DNA from: Moheibacter sediminis
GTDB lineage: Bacteria; Bacteroidota; Bacteroidia; Flavobacteriales; Weeksellaceae
NCBI RefSeq assembly: GCF_900176425.1
Contig: NZ_FWXS01000002.1
Span: 310,001 to 374,000 of the forward strand
Direction: 5' to 3'
Length of the DNA: 64,000 nt
Position 1 is the first letter of the stretch. Each line of letters begins with the position of its first letter. The notes below the pieces were generated by a model. The model was not told the origin of the DNA and did no database searches. It saw only the letters and a list, made by a program, of their open reading frames with translations. Shown in pieces: positions 24,141 through 32,609 of this stretch. The position numbers and the translations under genes were made by a program.

Positions 24141-26603
24141 TTGAAAGAGAAATTCCAAAATACAGACGGTTACACGATCATTGCCGATTGGATGGAATCA
24201 AAGGGAAATCAACCTTTTGAATTTCAATCCAAAACATGGGAGAAATTGAACAATGGGTATAGCGGAATGGTGATTGCGCCGACTGGTTTTGGGAAAACTT
24301 TTTCTGTTTTTTTAGGAGTTCTGATTGATTTTATGAATCATCCTGAAAAATATGAAAAAGGCTTAAAATTGGTTTGGATAACTCCGCTTCGTTCACTGGC
24401 CAAAGATTTGGGTCGGGCGATGCAAGAAGCGATTGATGAAATTGGCTTGGATTGGACGGTAGAAGTTCGAAATGGAGATACAGAGATTAAAGACAAACAG
24501 CGGCAAACGCGCCAAATGCCTGATGTGCTTTTGGTCACACCGGAAAGCCTTCATTTGCTTTTAGCACAAAAAGGAAGAGAGCGTTTTTTCAAATCGTTGC
24601 ATTGTGCAGCGGTTGATGAATGGCACGAATTATTAGGTTCCAAACGCGGCGTGATGGTGGAACTGGCTTTGGCATATTTGAAAAGCCAGCACCCTAAAAT
24701 CAAGGTTTGGGGAATTACCGCAACCATCGGTAATCTTGAGGAAGCCATGAATGTTTTGCTTCCAAATTTTAAAAAGAAAGTGAAAATTCTAGCCAAAGAA
24801 AAAAAGAAAATAGAAATCATTCCGGTTTATCCTGAGGAAGTAGAAGTACTTCCCTGGGCTGGACATCTTGGCGGAAAGTTGGTCAATCAGGTCGTTCCCA
24901 TCATTTTAAATAGCCAAACGACTATTGTTTTTACGAACACGCGAAGCCAAAGCGAAGCTTGGTATCAATTGTTATTGGAAGCTTATCCTGATTTTGCAGG
25001 GCAGATTGCCTTGCACCACAGTTCCATCGACGGAAATATCAGACAGTGGATTGAAGATGCGTTGAGCGAAGGAAAACTCAAAGCGGTTGTCTCTACTTCA
25101 TCTCTTGATTTAGGAGTGGATTTCAAACCGGTAGATACAGTTATTCAAATTGGCTCTGCGAAAGGTGTTGCTCGCTTTATGCAGCGGGCGGGAAGGAGCG
25201 GACATTCGCCATTTGAAGTTTCTAAAATTTATTTCGTTCCGACGCATTCTTTGGAATTAATTGAAGTTGCTGCCTTAAAAGAAGCTGTGAAAACCCAAAC
25301 CATCGAAAACCGCGAACCGATGGTACAGACTTTTGATGTTTTGGTTCAGTTTCTGGTTACATTAGCATTGGGCGGCGGTTTTAAAGAAGATGAACTTTTT
25401 GATGTAATTCGAAATTCTCATGCATTTAGTTTTATGAGCATAGAAGAGTGGGAGTGGTGCATTTTTTTCATTACATCAGGCGGAAAAATTGGTGCAAATT
25501 ATGATGAATTCCATAAAGTAATCAAATCTGAAGAAGGATTATTAATTGTAAAAAGCAGAAAAATTGCAATGCTTCATCGAATGAATCTCGGTGTGATTGT
25601 AAGCGATGCCATGTTGCGTGTGAAATTCATTTCAGGTGGTTACATCGGAATGATTGAAGAATATTTCGTTTCAAAATTAAAACCCGGAAATAAATTTATT
25701 TTGGCCGGACGCGTTTTGGAATTCCTAAGAATCAAAGAAATGACCGCTTATGTAAAATTATCTTCAGGAAGGGCAATCACACCGAGCTGGTTGGGAGGAA
25801 GGCTTCCGTTGAGTTCAAATCTGAGTCATTTTTTACGGCAAAAATTAGCCCAATCCACGCATCCGAATTCAAAGGAAAAAGAATTGCAGTTCCTGCATCC
25901 ATTAGTTTCCCGACAAAATGAACATTCGCACATCCCGGCTGAAGATGAATTTTTAGTAGAATTGATCAAAACCCGCGAAGGCTATCATTTATTTATGTAT
26001 CCGTTCGAAGGGCGTTTGGTGCATGAAGTGATGTCTGCACTCATCGCTTACCGCATCAGTAAATTGTATCCGATCAGTTTTTCGATGGCGATGAATGATT
26101 ATGGATTTGAATTATTTTCAGATTCTGAAATTAAATTAAACAAAGAAGAATTGCATCAAATTTTAAATATCGAAAATCTCACACAAGATTTGTTAAGCAG
26201 TATAAATGCCACAGAAATGGCACGCAGGAAATTTCGTGATATTGCCGTGATTTCGGGATTGGTTATTCAGACTTTGCCCGGAGCACAGCGGACCAATAAA
26301 TCATTGCAATCTTCGGCGGGGATTATATTTAAGGTTTTGGAAGAGCACGACCCTGAAAATCTTTTGTTGAAACAGGCTTACAGTGAAGTTTTTAATCAGC
26401 AGTTGGAAGAATATCGTTTGCGTACAGCATTTGAAAGAATCAGCAAAAGCAAAATCATTTATAAATTTGCAACTGCGTTTACGCCCCTTAGTTTTCCTAT
26501 AAAAGTCGATAGTTTGCGTCAATCTTTGTCAAGTGAGGATTTATCAGCACGCATTCGAAAATTGCAAGAAAGAAGCATCAATTCAACCAAAAGAAAAAAA
26601 TGA
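24141..26603 (+). CDS. Ligase-associated DEXH-box helicase (Lhr core type)
   Basis: 820 residues. The start is TTG at 24141, one base after the ligase stop; no ATG lies between the preceding in-frame stop and residue 18, and the Q-motif region (FEFQSKTWEKL) needs this start. SF2 motifs: Walker A APTGFGKT (46-53), TPLRSLAKDL, TPESLHLLL, DEWH (158-161), TATIG, VVSTSSLDLGVDF, and motif VI QRAGRSGH. The C-terminal half has the winged-helix and Lhr-core domains (LGGRLPLSSNLSHFL, FPFEGRLVHEVMSALIAYR-like). It is a 3'-5' DNA translocase. Stop overlaps the PdeM start by 4 bp. Confidence 0.94.
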   Translation: MKEKFQNTDGYTIIADWMESKGNQPFEFQSKTWEKLNNGYSGMVIAPTGFGKTFSVFLGVLIDFMNHPEKYEKGLKLVWITPLRSLAKDLGRAMQEAIDEIGLDWTVEVRNGDTEIKDKQRQTRQMPDVLLVTPESLHLLLAQKGRERFFKSLHCAAVDEWHELLGSKRGVMVELALAYLKSQHPKIKVWGITATIGNLEEAMNVLLPNFKKKVKILAKEKKKIEIIPVYPEEVEVLPWAGHLGGKLVNQVVPIILNSQTTIVFTNTRSQSEAWYQLLLEAYPDFAGQIALHHSSIDGNIRQWIEDALSEGKLKAVVSTSSLDLGVDFKPVDTVIQIGSAKGVARFMQRAGRSGHSPFEVSKIYFVPTHSLELIEVAALKEAVKTQTIENREPMVQTFDVLVQFLVTLALGGGFKEDELFDVIRNSHAFSFMSIEEWEWCIFFITSGGKIGANYDEFHKVIKSEEGLLIVKSRKIAMLHRMNLGVIVSDAMLRVKFISGGYIGMIEEYFVSKLKPGNKFILAGRVLEFLRIKEMTAYVKLSSGRAITPSWLGGRLPLSSNLSHFLRQKLAQSTHPNSKEKELQFLHPLVSRQNEHSHIPAEDEFLVELIKTREGYHLFMYPFEGRLVHEVMSALIAYRISKLYPISFSMAMNDYGFELFSDSEIKLNKEELHQILNIENLTQDLLSSINATEMARRKFRDIAVISGLVIQTLPGAQRTNKSLQSSAGIIFKVLEEHDPENLLLKQAYSEVFNQQLEEYRLRTAFERISKSKIIYKFATAFTPLSFPIKVDSLRQSLSSEDLSARIRKLQERSINSTKRKK

Positions 26604-27241
26604 ATTTAGTAGAAAAATCTATATTTTTTGCAAATGAAAATTTGACTTTAACTAATCAAAGAGTTGTGTATTGGGCAAGTAAAAACATATTGATTTTGTC
26701 TGATTTACATTTGGGAAAGGCAGCACATTTTCGGAAAAATGGAATTCCGGTTCCCGTTCAAATCAGTTTAGAAGATTTAAATCGGTTAAACCTTTTGATC
26801 AATTATTTTCAACCTAAGCAAGTTTTGATAGTAGGGGATTTGATTCATGCAGGCGCTAATAATGAATTGGATTTTTTCAAAGAATTAATTCAAAATCACC
26901 ATCAAACCAAATTCATTTTAATTAAAGGTAATCATGACAGAATTTCAGAAAATAAATTAAATTCTTTAGGCATTTACCATATTTTTAAAGAATTAGTAAT
27001 AGATAATTTGCATTTCATTCATCAGCCCGAAAGTAGTAAATACCAAACCATCAGCGGACATGTTCATCCTGGGATAAACGTTGAATTTGCGACAAAAAGA
27101 ATGCGTTTTCCATGTTATGTCGTGACAGAAAATCAACTGATTTTACCCGCTTTTAGCGCTTTCACAGGATTAGACGCTTCATCTATTTTAGAAAATCAAA
27201 TTTGTTATGCTTTTCATGAAGAAGGAATTTTTGAAATTTAA
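26600..27241 (+). CDS. pdeM: Ligase-associated DNA endonuclease/phosphoesterase PdeM
   Basis: 213 residues. Calcineurin-like metallophosphoesterase motifs are complete: LSDLHLGKAAHFR (D35, H37), VGDLIHAG (D80), KGNHDR (N111, H112, D113), SGHVHPG (H154, H156). It is the small fourth member of the ligase-helicase-exonuclease cluster, and its start overlaps the helicase stop. The family hydrolyses phosphodiesters with Mn and is thought to process 3' ends or damaged DNA. All four genes together make this a complete cluster. Confidence 0.93.
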   Translation: MNLVEKSIFFANENLTLTNQRVVYWASKNILILSDLHLGKAAHFRKNGIPVPVQISLEDLNRLNLLINYFQPKQVLIVGDLIHAGANNELDFFKELIQNHHQTKFILIKGNHDRISENKLNSLGIYHIFKELVIDNLHFIHQPESSKYQTISGHVHPGINVEFATKRMRFPCYVVTENQLILPAFSAFTGLDASSILENQICYAFHEEGIFEI

Positions 27242-27388
27242 TTAATATTATAAATTGAATTTTTAAATTATTTGAACTCTTAGTTTCATTCATCCTTAAA
27301 CTTGAAGAAATTAAATTTAACTATTTGTTACAAAGTCTTTACTATGCCACAAAATCATTAGCTTTACAGCGATTAAATCAAAAATTAA

Positions 27389-27922
27389 ATGAATAATTCA
27401 TTTGCCCAAAAAATTGATGAGAACATCGCACGTGTAGCAGATTTTCCACAACAGGGAATTCAATATAAAGACATTACTACATTGTTTCAAAATCCGGAAT
27501 TATGCGGAGAAATCACTGATACTTTTGCCGAATTCAGCCGAGGAAAAGTGGATGTGGTTTGCGGTATCGAAAGCCGTGGGTTTCTCTTTGGGATTATGAT
27601 TGCACAAAAACTAAATGTGCCTTTTGTACTGATTAGAAAACAAGGAAAACTTCCTCCTCCGACGATTTCTCAATCGTATGATTTGGAATATGGAAGCGCT
27701 ACAATAGAAGTTCAGCCGCAATATATCCACAAAGGAATGCGTGCGCTCATTCATGATGACGTATTGGCAACGGGCGGAACTGCCGAAGCTTCTGCCGCTT
27801 TAATCGAAAAATGCGGTGGAATCGTTACACAATTTAGCTTCATAGCAGAATTATCTTTCCTAAATGGAAGAGAAAAATTGAATAAATTTACGAGTGAAAT
27901 TCAGGGACTAGTCAGTTATTAA
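27389..27922 (+). CDS. apt: Adenine phosphoribosyltransferase
   Basis: 177 residues, full length. The type I phosphoribosyltransferase PRPP loop is IHDDVLATGGTA (about 122-132). The hood and flexible loop are in FPQQGIQYKDITTLF, CGIESRGFLFG and LIRKQGKLPPPT. It converts adenine and PRPP to AMP for purine salvage. It stands alone; the 147-bp upstream spacer shows no confident promoter match. Confidence 0.96.
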   Translation: MNNSFAQKIDENIARVADFPQQGIQYKDITTLFQNPELCGEITDTFAEFSRGKVDVVCGIESRGFLFGIMIAQKLNVPFVLIRKQGKLPPPTISQSYDLEYGSATIEVQPQYIHKGMRALIHDDVLATGGTAEASAALIEKCGGIVTQFSFIAELSFLNGREKLNKFTSEIQGLVSY

Positions 27923-27930
27923 TAAAAATA

Positions 27931-27969
27931 AATTTCCCTTGCCCGAAATTTATTCAAACAAGGGAAATT
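27931..27969. terminator. Stable hairpin between convergent apt and yciE-type genes
   Basis: Perfect 11-bp inverted repeat AATTTCCCTTG (27931-27941)/CAAGGGAAATT (27959-27969) with a 17-nt loop. It lies between two convergent stops, so it likely ends transcripts from both sides, though neither side has a good T run. Confidence 0.55.
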
Positions 27970-27990
27970 CAAAAGACTAAATAAAATAAT

Positions 27991-28524
27991 TTATCTGGCT
28001 TTTAAATTTATTTCAGAAGTTGCAAGTTTAGATAAGTCTTTGTCACAAGCTTTTTCTTCTTTCAAAATAGCTTCCAACAAATCTTTTGCTTCTTTTTCTT
28101 TGAGCAATTTCGCATATGCAACAAGTGTTCCATAAGAAGCAATTTCATAGTGTTCAACTTTCTGAGCAGCGGCAATAATAGCAGCATCTCTTACAGCTCC
28201 GGGTTCTGTTTCCTCCAAAATCCCATCGGCTTCTTTGAGCAAACCATCCATCGCATCACATTTCACAGCAACCACTTTTTCACCAAGTGCTTTGAATGTA
28301 GATTCAACTTTTTTCACATGACCTTTTGTTTCCGTCAAATGACTTTGAATGGCTTTTTTGAGTTTGGAAGAAGTAGCATTGTTTTTCATCTTCGGAAGAC
28401 TTTTTACTAACTCTTTTTCTGCCCAGTAGATGTCTTTAAGCCCATCTACCATGAAATCTTTAAGTTGTTCTGCAGCATCCTTTTTCGGAGCTACTTTTCC
28501 TTTTGTAGTTTGTTTTGATGCCAT
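27991..28524 (-). CDS. YciE/YciF (DUF892) ferritin-like protein
   Basis: 177 residues. After a Lys/Ala-rich N-terminus (residues 1-18) comes a four-helix bundle with ferritin-like metal-ligand spacing: LKDIYWAEKELVKSLPKM, HLTETKGHVKKVESTF, AQKVEHYEIASYGTLVAYAKLL and LEAILKEEKACDKDLSKLA. Glu and His residues on each helix fit a di-iron centre. Homologues are general-stress proteins in enterobacteria and other groups. Precise reaction unknown; ferroxidase activity is inferred from fold. Confidence 0.9.
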   Translation of the reverse strand: MASKQTTKGKVAPKKDAAEQLKDFMVDGLKDIYWAEKELVKSLPKMKNNATSSKLKKAIQSHLTETKGHVKKVESTFKALGEKVVAVKCDAMDGLLKEADGILEETEPGAVRDAAIIAAAQKVEHYEIASYGTLVAYAKLLKEKEAKDLLEAILKEEKACDKDLSKLATSEINLKAR

Positions 28525-28620
28525 ATTTTAATAGTTTTAAATTTCTAACTATATGACACTTAACCATTTTTCATGCCAGAATAATTTATCTGAAAATGAT
28601 CCGGATGTATATTCTTTTAA

Positions 28621-29742
28621 TTAAATATTCTTTTTAAAAGTCTTTCTTCTTTTATGTAAAACGGGATTGTAATCTGTCCAAAGTGCCTGTACGCTTTGGT
28701 TATCTTCTAATTCGGGATTGGTTTCCAGCCATTTGATATTGTGTTTTTTGAAAGTGTTAAACATTTCCAGAAATATAATAGCTGTCACGCCTTTTCGTTG
28801 GTATTTCGGATGAACGCCAATAAGCACGAATTCGACGATATCATTTTTCTTTTGTGCTTTTAGTAAATGGTACCAACCCAGTGGAAATAAACTTCCTTTT
28901 GCTTTCTGAAGAGCCTTTGCGTAAGAAGGCATCGTAATTGCAAATGCGCACAATTCACCCTCGCCGTCTTCTATAAATGTAATGAATTCAGGATTTAAAA
29001 TAGTCGAATACTTCTTGGCATAAAATGCTTTTTGTTCTTCTGATATAGGCACAAAAGTTTCTAAATCTTTGTAAGACTCTTCCAGCAAATCAAAAACCGG
29101 TTTGATATAAGGCTGCATATCTTTCGGGCTTTTAAACTGAAGTATTTTCAATTTATAACGCTCAGTTACCAGCTTGGCAAAATCGTAGATTTTTTGTTGA
29201 AGCGTTTCGGGAGCGGTCAGGTAATTTTCCACCCATTCCTTTTCTTTTTCAAATCCTAATTGCTCAAGATGGTTTGGATAATATTCATAATTATAAATCC
29301 CGATGGCAGTTGCAATTTTATCAAAACCAAAAGTGAGCATCCCGGCTTTTTCGAGATTGGAAGCACCCATCGGACCTTCCATGTATTTAAGGTTATTGGC
29401 CTTCGCAATTTCTTCCACTTTTGCAAAAAGTGATTTGGTGACTTCGATATCATCGATCACATCGAAAAATCCGAACCGGATTTTAGGAATTTTCAATTCT
29501 TTTGTTTCAATTCTGTTGATGAAAACTGCAATTCGCCCGGCAATTTTTTCATTTTTATATGCAAGGAAATAACGGGCTTCGGCTTGTTTAAGTGCCGGAT
29601 TTTTTTCAGAATCAAGTGCATTTAATTCCTCATTGATTAATGGGGGAACAAAATAAGGGTTGTTTTTATAAAGTTCAAACTGGAATTTTACAAATTCTTT
29701 TAACTCGTTTCTTGTGTAGATTTCTTTTATTTCGATGCTCAT
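28621..29742 (-). CDS. GNAT family N-acetyltransferase-like protein
   Basis: 373 residues from ATG 29742 (MSIEIKEIYTRNELKEF). A longer TTG start at 29754 is rejected because that TTG is part of the -7 promoter box. The C-terminal half contains the acetyl-CoA motif A (VEFVLIGVHPKYQRKGVTAIIFLEMFNTF) of GNAT enzymes. The N-terminal half (FKFQFELYKNNPYFVPPLINEE-like opening, AGRIAVFINR) is a degenerate second GNAT unit. Such proteins are widespread in Bacteroidota without known substrate. Start choice is well supported; substrate unknown. Confidence 0.82.
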   Translation of the reverse strand: MSIEIKEIYTRNELKEFVKFQFELYKNNPYFVPPLINEELNALDSEKNPALKQAEARYFLAYKNEKIAGRIAVFINRIETKELKIPKIRFGFFDVIDDIEVTKSLFAKVEEIAKANNLKYMEGPMGASNLEKAGMLTFGFDKIATAIGIYNYEYYPNHLEQLGFEKEKEWVENYLTAPETLQQKIYDFAKLVTERYKLKILQFKSPKDMQPYIKPVFDLLEESYKDLETFVPISEEQKAFYAKKYSTILNPEFITFIEDGEGELCAFAITMPSYAKALQKAKGSLFPLGWYHLLKAQKKNDIVEFVLIGVHPKYQRKGVTAIIFLEMFNTFKKHNIKWLETNPELEDNQSVQALWTDYNPVLHKRRKTFKKNI

Positions 29743-29751
29743 AATGGTCGG

Positions 29752-29759
29752 CAAAGATA
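29752..29759 (-). promoter_or_regulatory. -7 promoter box of the GNAT gene
   Basis: On the minus strand TATCTTTG matches TAnnTTTG exactly, 9 bp before ATG 29742. Predicted 5' leader is about 0-4 bases. Confidence 0.6.
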
Positions 29760-29765
29760 GGGAAA

Positions 29766-31220
29766 CTATGGATTTAGATTAAATCCCTTATCTAAATATA
29801 ATTCAGTCCCGAATTGTTCCATCGTTTTAGAAGTTTTAAATAATTCCTGATTGGTAAATATAGGAATTGGAGAAGTCTTCGGAGCTCCGGTAATCAAAGT
29901 GATTGCTTGATTTAATAATGGCTCTTCCAAACTTCCTAATTGCGGTAAATTTTCTAAATAACTGATTTCATTGATTTCATGATCGGGAACAATTCCTTGT
30001 GTGGGTGAGGCTTGATTTTGAGAATTTCTGTATTCAAAAACAATGGGCTGCATTGCCCATTTGTGAGCGTTGCTGATGCCGTCAGTCGAAGTATAGTAGG
30101 ATGAAGGCGAGTCATAAAGCGTGATGGAACCCACCGTTTTACCATAAGTCTGCATGCCAATTGTGACTACGTTGATGTAAGGTTTCAGACAGCTGATGAG
30201 CATTTCACTTGCGGAAGCTGAACCTCTGGTCGTCAATACATACACTTCACTCAAATTTAAATTTGTAAGATTAAATGTTCCGGTTTGCTGTAAATCATCA
30301 TTGAACAATTTGGCAGTATTTTCAAATTTATAGGTTGAATTATTGTTAGACCTTTTTTGATTGTATGTCAATCTTGTAAAATCCTGTTGGTTAAATTGCC
30401 CTGTAACCATGCTCCCGAAATAAGCTGCAGTCTGTACAGAGCCTCCACCATTGTAACGCAAATCAATTACCAAATCTGTAATTCCCTGAGATTTTAATTG
30501 TGTGATGGCTTGATTGAGTTCATCATTGTAATTTGCACGAAAATTATTGTACATCAGGTATCCGATTTTATGTCCGTCCGATTCTATAACCGTTGAAATG
30601 TAAACCGGATTTTCATTGATTTGTGTTTTTGTAATTGAAATTTGTTCCTCTGAATTAAATAATTCTCCACTTTGCAAATAACCCATTCCGAATGTTGCGG
30701 ACATTTCTCGTAAAAGCTGGGTGTAATTGGAATCTGTCAATTGTGTTCCGTTAATTCTTGTAAAAATATCACCTCGCTGAAATCCTGCATTAGCAGCCGG
30801 AGAATCAGGCAAAACATATTGAACGTAGCCAAACAAAGTACTCGAATTCGGCGTCAAACGAACAAGCCCGTAATCCATTCCGTAAGAAAAATTAATTCCG
30901 GCAAATGAATTATCCAATACTTCATAATCATCTACAATCCAAGAAAATCGGTCAGTATTGCCATAATCAAAAAGCAGACTATAAAACAATTCATCGGTTT
31001 GTTGAGAATTGAGAAAATTGGTATAATCCGCATCATTAGAAAAACGATTGTCTGCTAAATTTGGAGATTGTTCCTGCCAATAATACCAGGTATTCATTGC
31101 TTTCCACACGAAATCATTGACCGAGGTTGAAGGTCCCGGGGTATCATCGTCATCTTTGCAGCTTATGAAATTGATTGAAAATAAGATAGCTAAAAAAAAG
31201 TAAAGAAATTTGGTTTTCAT
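29766..31220 (-). CDS. S41 family C-terminal-processing-type peptidase, lipoprotein
   Basis: 484 residues. Lipobox NFISC puts the lipid anchor at Cys21, followed by an acidic KDDDD tether. A PDZ-like region covers about 115-200 (GYVQYVLPDSPAANAGFQRGDIF). The protease core has ITDLVIDLRYNGGGSVQTAAY and the catalytic block TRGSASASEM (Ser within 334-338) with the base Lys361 in QTYGKTVG. Members cleave exported proteins near C-termini. No operon partner is close enough to suggest a substrate. Confidence 0.93.
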   Translation of the reverse strand: MKTKFLYFFLAILFSINFISCKDDDDTPGPSTSVNDFVWKAMNTWYYWQEQSPNLADNRFSNDADYTNFLNSQQTDELFYSLLFDYGNTDRFSWIVDDYEVLDNSFAGINFSYGMDYGLVRLTPNSSTLFGYVQYVLPDSPAANAGFQRGDIFTRINGTQLTDSNYTQLLREMSATFGMGYLQSGELFNSEEQISITKTQINENPVYISTVIESDGHKIGYLMYNNFRANYNDELNQAITQLKSQGITDLVIDLRYNGGGSVQTAAYFGSMVTGQFNQQDFTRLTYNQKRSNNNSTYKFENTAKLFNDDLQQTGTFNLTNLNLSEVYVLTTRGSASASEMLISCLKPYINVVTIGMQTYGKTVGSITLYDSPSSYYTSTDGISNAHKWAMQPIVFEYRNSQNQASPTQGIVPDHEINEISYLENLPQLGSLEEPLLNQAITLITGAPKTSPIPIFTNQELFKTSKTMEQFGTELYLDKGFNLNP

Positions 31221-31280
31221 GTTTAGAAAATTAAATCTATATTTAAAGGTATGGAAAAATTTATAAATTATTTCAAATTA

Positions 31281-31359
31281 TGTCATTCTGACAAAGGAAG
31301 AATCCATTCCGAAACTTCGTTTCTTGTATTAATCTCAAATATCTTACCTCGGAATGACA
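31281..31359. repeat. REP/MITE-like intergenic element with inverted ends
   Basis: The ends TGTCATTCTGA (31281-31291) and TCGGAATGACA (31349-31359) are inverted repeats matching at 10 of 11 positions. The interior carries GAAGAATC and TTCG-type segments. From memory, short elements with TGTCATTCTGA/TTCCGA ends are dispersed in many Bacteroidota genomes. It occupies the leader of the downstream small lipoprotein gene; only one copy is in this window, so repetition is not shown here. Confidence 0.55.
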
Positions 31360-31376
31360 ATCGTTACCAATTCAAA

Positions 31377-31766
31377 ATGCATATAAATTTTTTATTAATA
31401 GTTATTTCAGGATTGATTTTCTCTTGTCAAAAATCATCAATTCCAATAAAACCTGAAATTTTGACAGCCACGTATGAAATCAGAGCTCATTCTGAATTTG
31501 AAAGAGGTTTTGAACTTTTTTTGGTAATTGATAAAATTCCTGAAAATCCGATTATTAAAAGAATAGTCTTTCAGAATAAGCTTTTTGAGAATGTTCATTT
31601 TACTAAAATGACGGAAAATGAAATCTTTATCGAACAATATTTTCCAATTCAATCCAAAATGATTCAAGATTTTTCTCCACCCAAGACTGACACCCGTTCC
31701 GATGGAATAGTTTTTGAAGTAGATGGAAAAGAGTATTTTTACAAAGTAACCTTTAAATTAAAATAG
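31377..31766 (+). CDS. Small lipoprotein of unknown function
   Basis: 129 residues from ATG 31377, chosen because it opens directly into a lipoprotein signal (MHINFLLIVISGLIFSC, Cys17). The frame stays open upstream to 31251, but that part runs through the repeat at 31281-31359 and does not look like protein. The mature part is a small beta-rich domain (TATYEIRAHSEFERGFELFLVIDKI, DGIVFEVDGKEYFYKVTFKLK). I recognise no family. It is 6 bp before the metalloprotease gene and probably cotranscribed with it. Confidence 0.65.
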   Translation: MHINFLLIVISGLIFSCQKSSIPIKPEILTATYEIRAHSEFERGFELFLVIDKIPENPIIKRIVFQNKLFENVHFTKMTENEIFIEQYFPIQSKMIQDFSPPKTDTRSDGIVFEVDGKEYFYKVTFKLK

Positions 31767-31772
31767 AAAATT

Positions 31773-32468
31773 ATGGTATTTGATCCACTTTATTTGGTAG
31801 TAATTGGTGTTCCGATGCTTGTGAGCATGTACATCAGCTATCAACTGAAAAACAAATTCAAACATTATTCAAAAGTTTATCTTGCAAATGGAATGAGCGG
31901 TAAAGAAATCGCTGAGAAGATGCTTGCAGATAACGGAATCTATGATGTGAAAGTAATTTCAACTCCAGGTCAACTGACCGATCATTATAATCCTGCTAAC
32001 AAAACCGTTAATCTCTCTGAAGTGGTTTACCACGAAAGGAATGCGGCTGCGGCTGCGGTTGCAGCACACGAGGTTGGTCATGCAGTTCAGCATGCGAAAG
32101 GATATTCCTGGTTGGAAATGCGTTCCAAAATGGTGCCTGCAGTAAACATTTCAAGTAATCTATTGCAATGGGTTTTGATGGGAGGAATTGTTTTATTTTT
32201 CTCAGCGGGAATTCCCTACGTGTTGTATATTGGTATTGCGCTTTTTGCGGTAACGACCGCTTTTGCATTTGTAACTTTACCGGTTGAATATGATGCAAGT
32301 AACCGCGCTTTAGCTTGGTTGAAAGAACGAAATATGGTTTTGCCAAATGAATATGCAGGTGCACAAGATGCTTTGAAATGGGCAGCAAGAACTTATGTTG
32401 TAGCAGCGATTGCTTCTTTGGCTCAATTGCTTTATTTCATCATGATAGCAATGCGCGGAAGAGACTAA
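31773..32468 (+). CDS. YugP-type neutral zinc metallopeptidase, membrane protein
   Basis: 231 residues. An N-terminal membrane anchor (5-22) is followed by VYLANGMSGKEIAEKML and the zinc motif AAHEVGHAVQHAKGY (H99, E100, H103). Two further membrane segments (about 130-175) and a final one near the C-terminus complete the Zn-peptidase-2 pattern. VTLPVEYDASNRAL is the conserved block holding the third ligand region. The substrate is unknown in the family. Confidence 0.92.
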   Translation: MVFDPLYLVVIGVPMLVSMYISYQLKNKFKHYSKVYLANGMSGKEIAEKMLADNGIYDVKVISTPGQLTDHYNPANKTVNLSEVVYHERNAAAAAVAAHEVGHAVQHAKGYSWLEMRSKMVPAVNISSNLLQWVLMGGIVLFFSAGIPYVLYIGIALFAVTTAFAFVTLPVEYDASNRALAWLKERNMVLPNEYAGAQDALKWAARTYVVAAIASLAQLLYFIMIAMRGRD

Positions 32469-32492
32469 ATTTTCCAGTAGAAATAAAAATAT

Positions 32493-32527
32493 AACCTCGA
32501 AGATTCTAAAAACTTTCGAGGTTTTTT
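32493..32527 (+). terminator. Intrinsic terminator of the metallopeptidase gene
   Basis: Nine-bp stem AACCTCGAA (32493-32501)/TTCGAGGTT (32515-32523), followed by T to 32527. Confidence 0.85.
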
Positions 32528-32543
32528 ATTGGATTAATTCAAA

Positions 32544-32570
32544 CAAAAAAAATCCCGCCTAAACGGGATT
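32544..32570 (-). terminator. Intrinsic terminator of hmgA
   Basis: Minus-strand stem AATCCCG/CGGGATT (32570-32564 with 32557-32551), 6-nt loop, then seven T (32550-32544). Together with the plus-strand terminator just upstream it insulates two convergent units. Confidence 0.85.
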
Positions 32571-32609
32571 ATATTAACAATTTAAATCTAATAATATGTA
32601 ATGAAACTC

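Noticed and set aside
31251-31376. N-terminal extension of the small lipoprotein
   Set aside because: It translates the inverted-repeat element and would bury the lipoprotein signal inside the protein.
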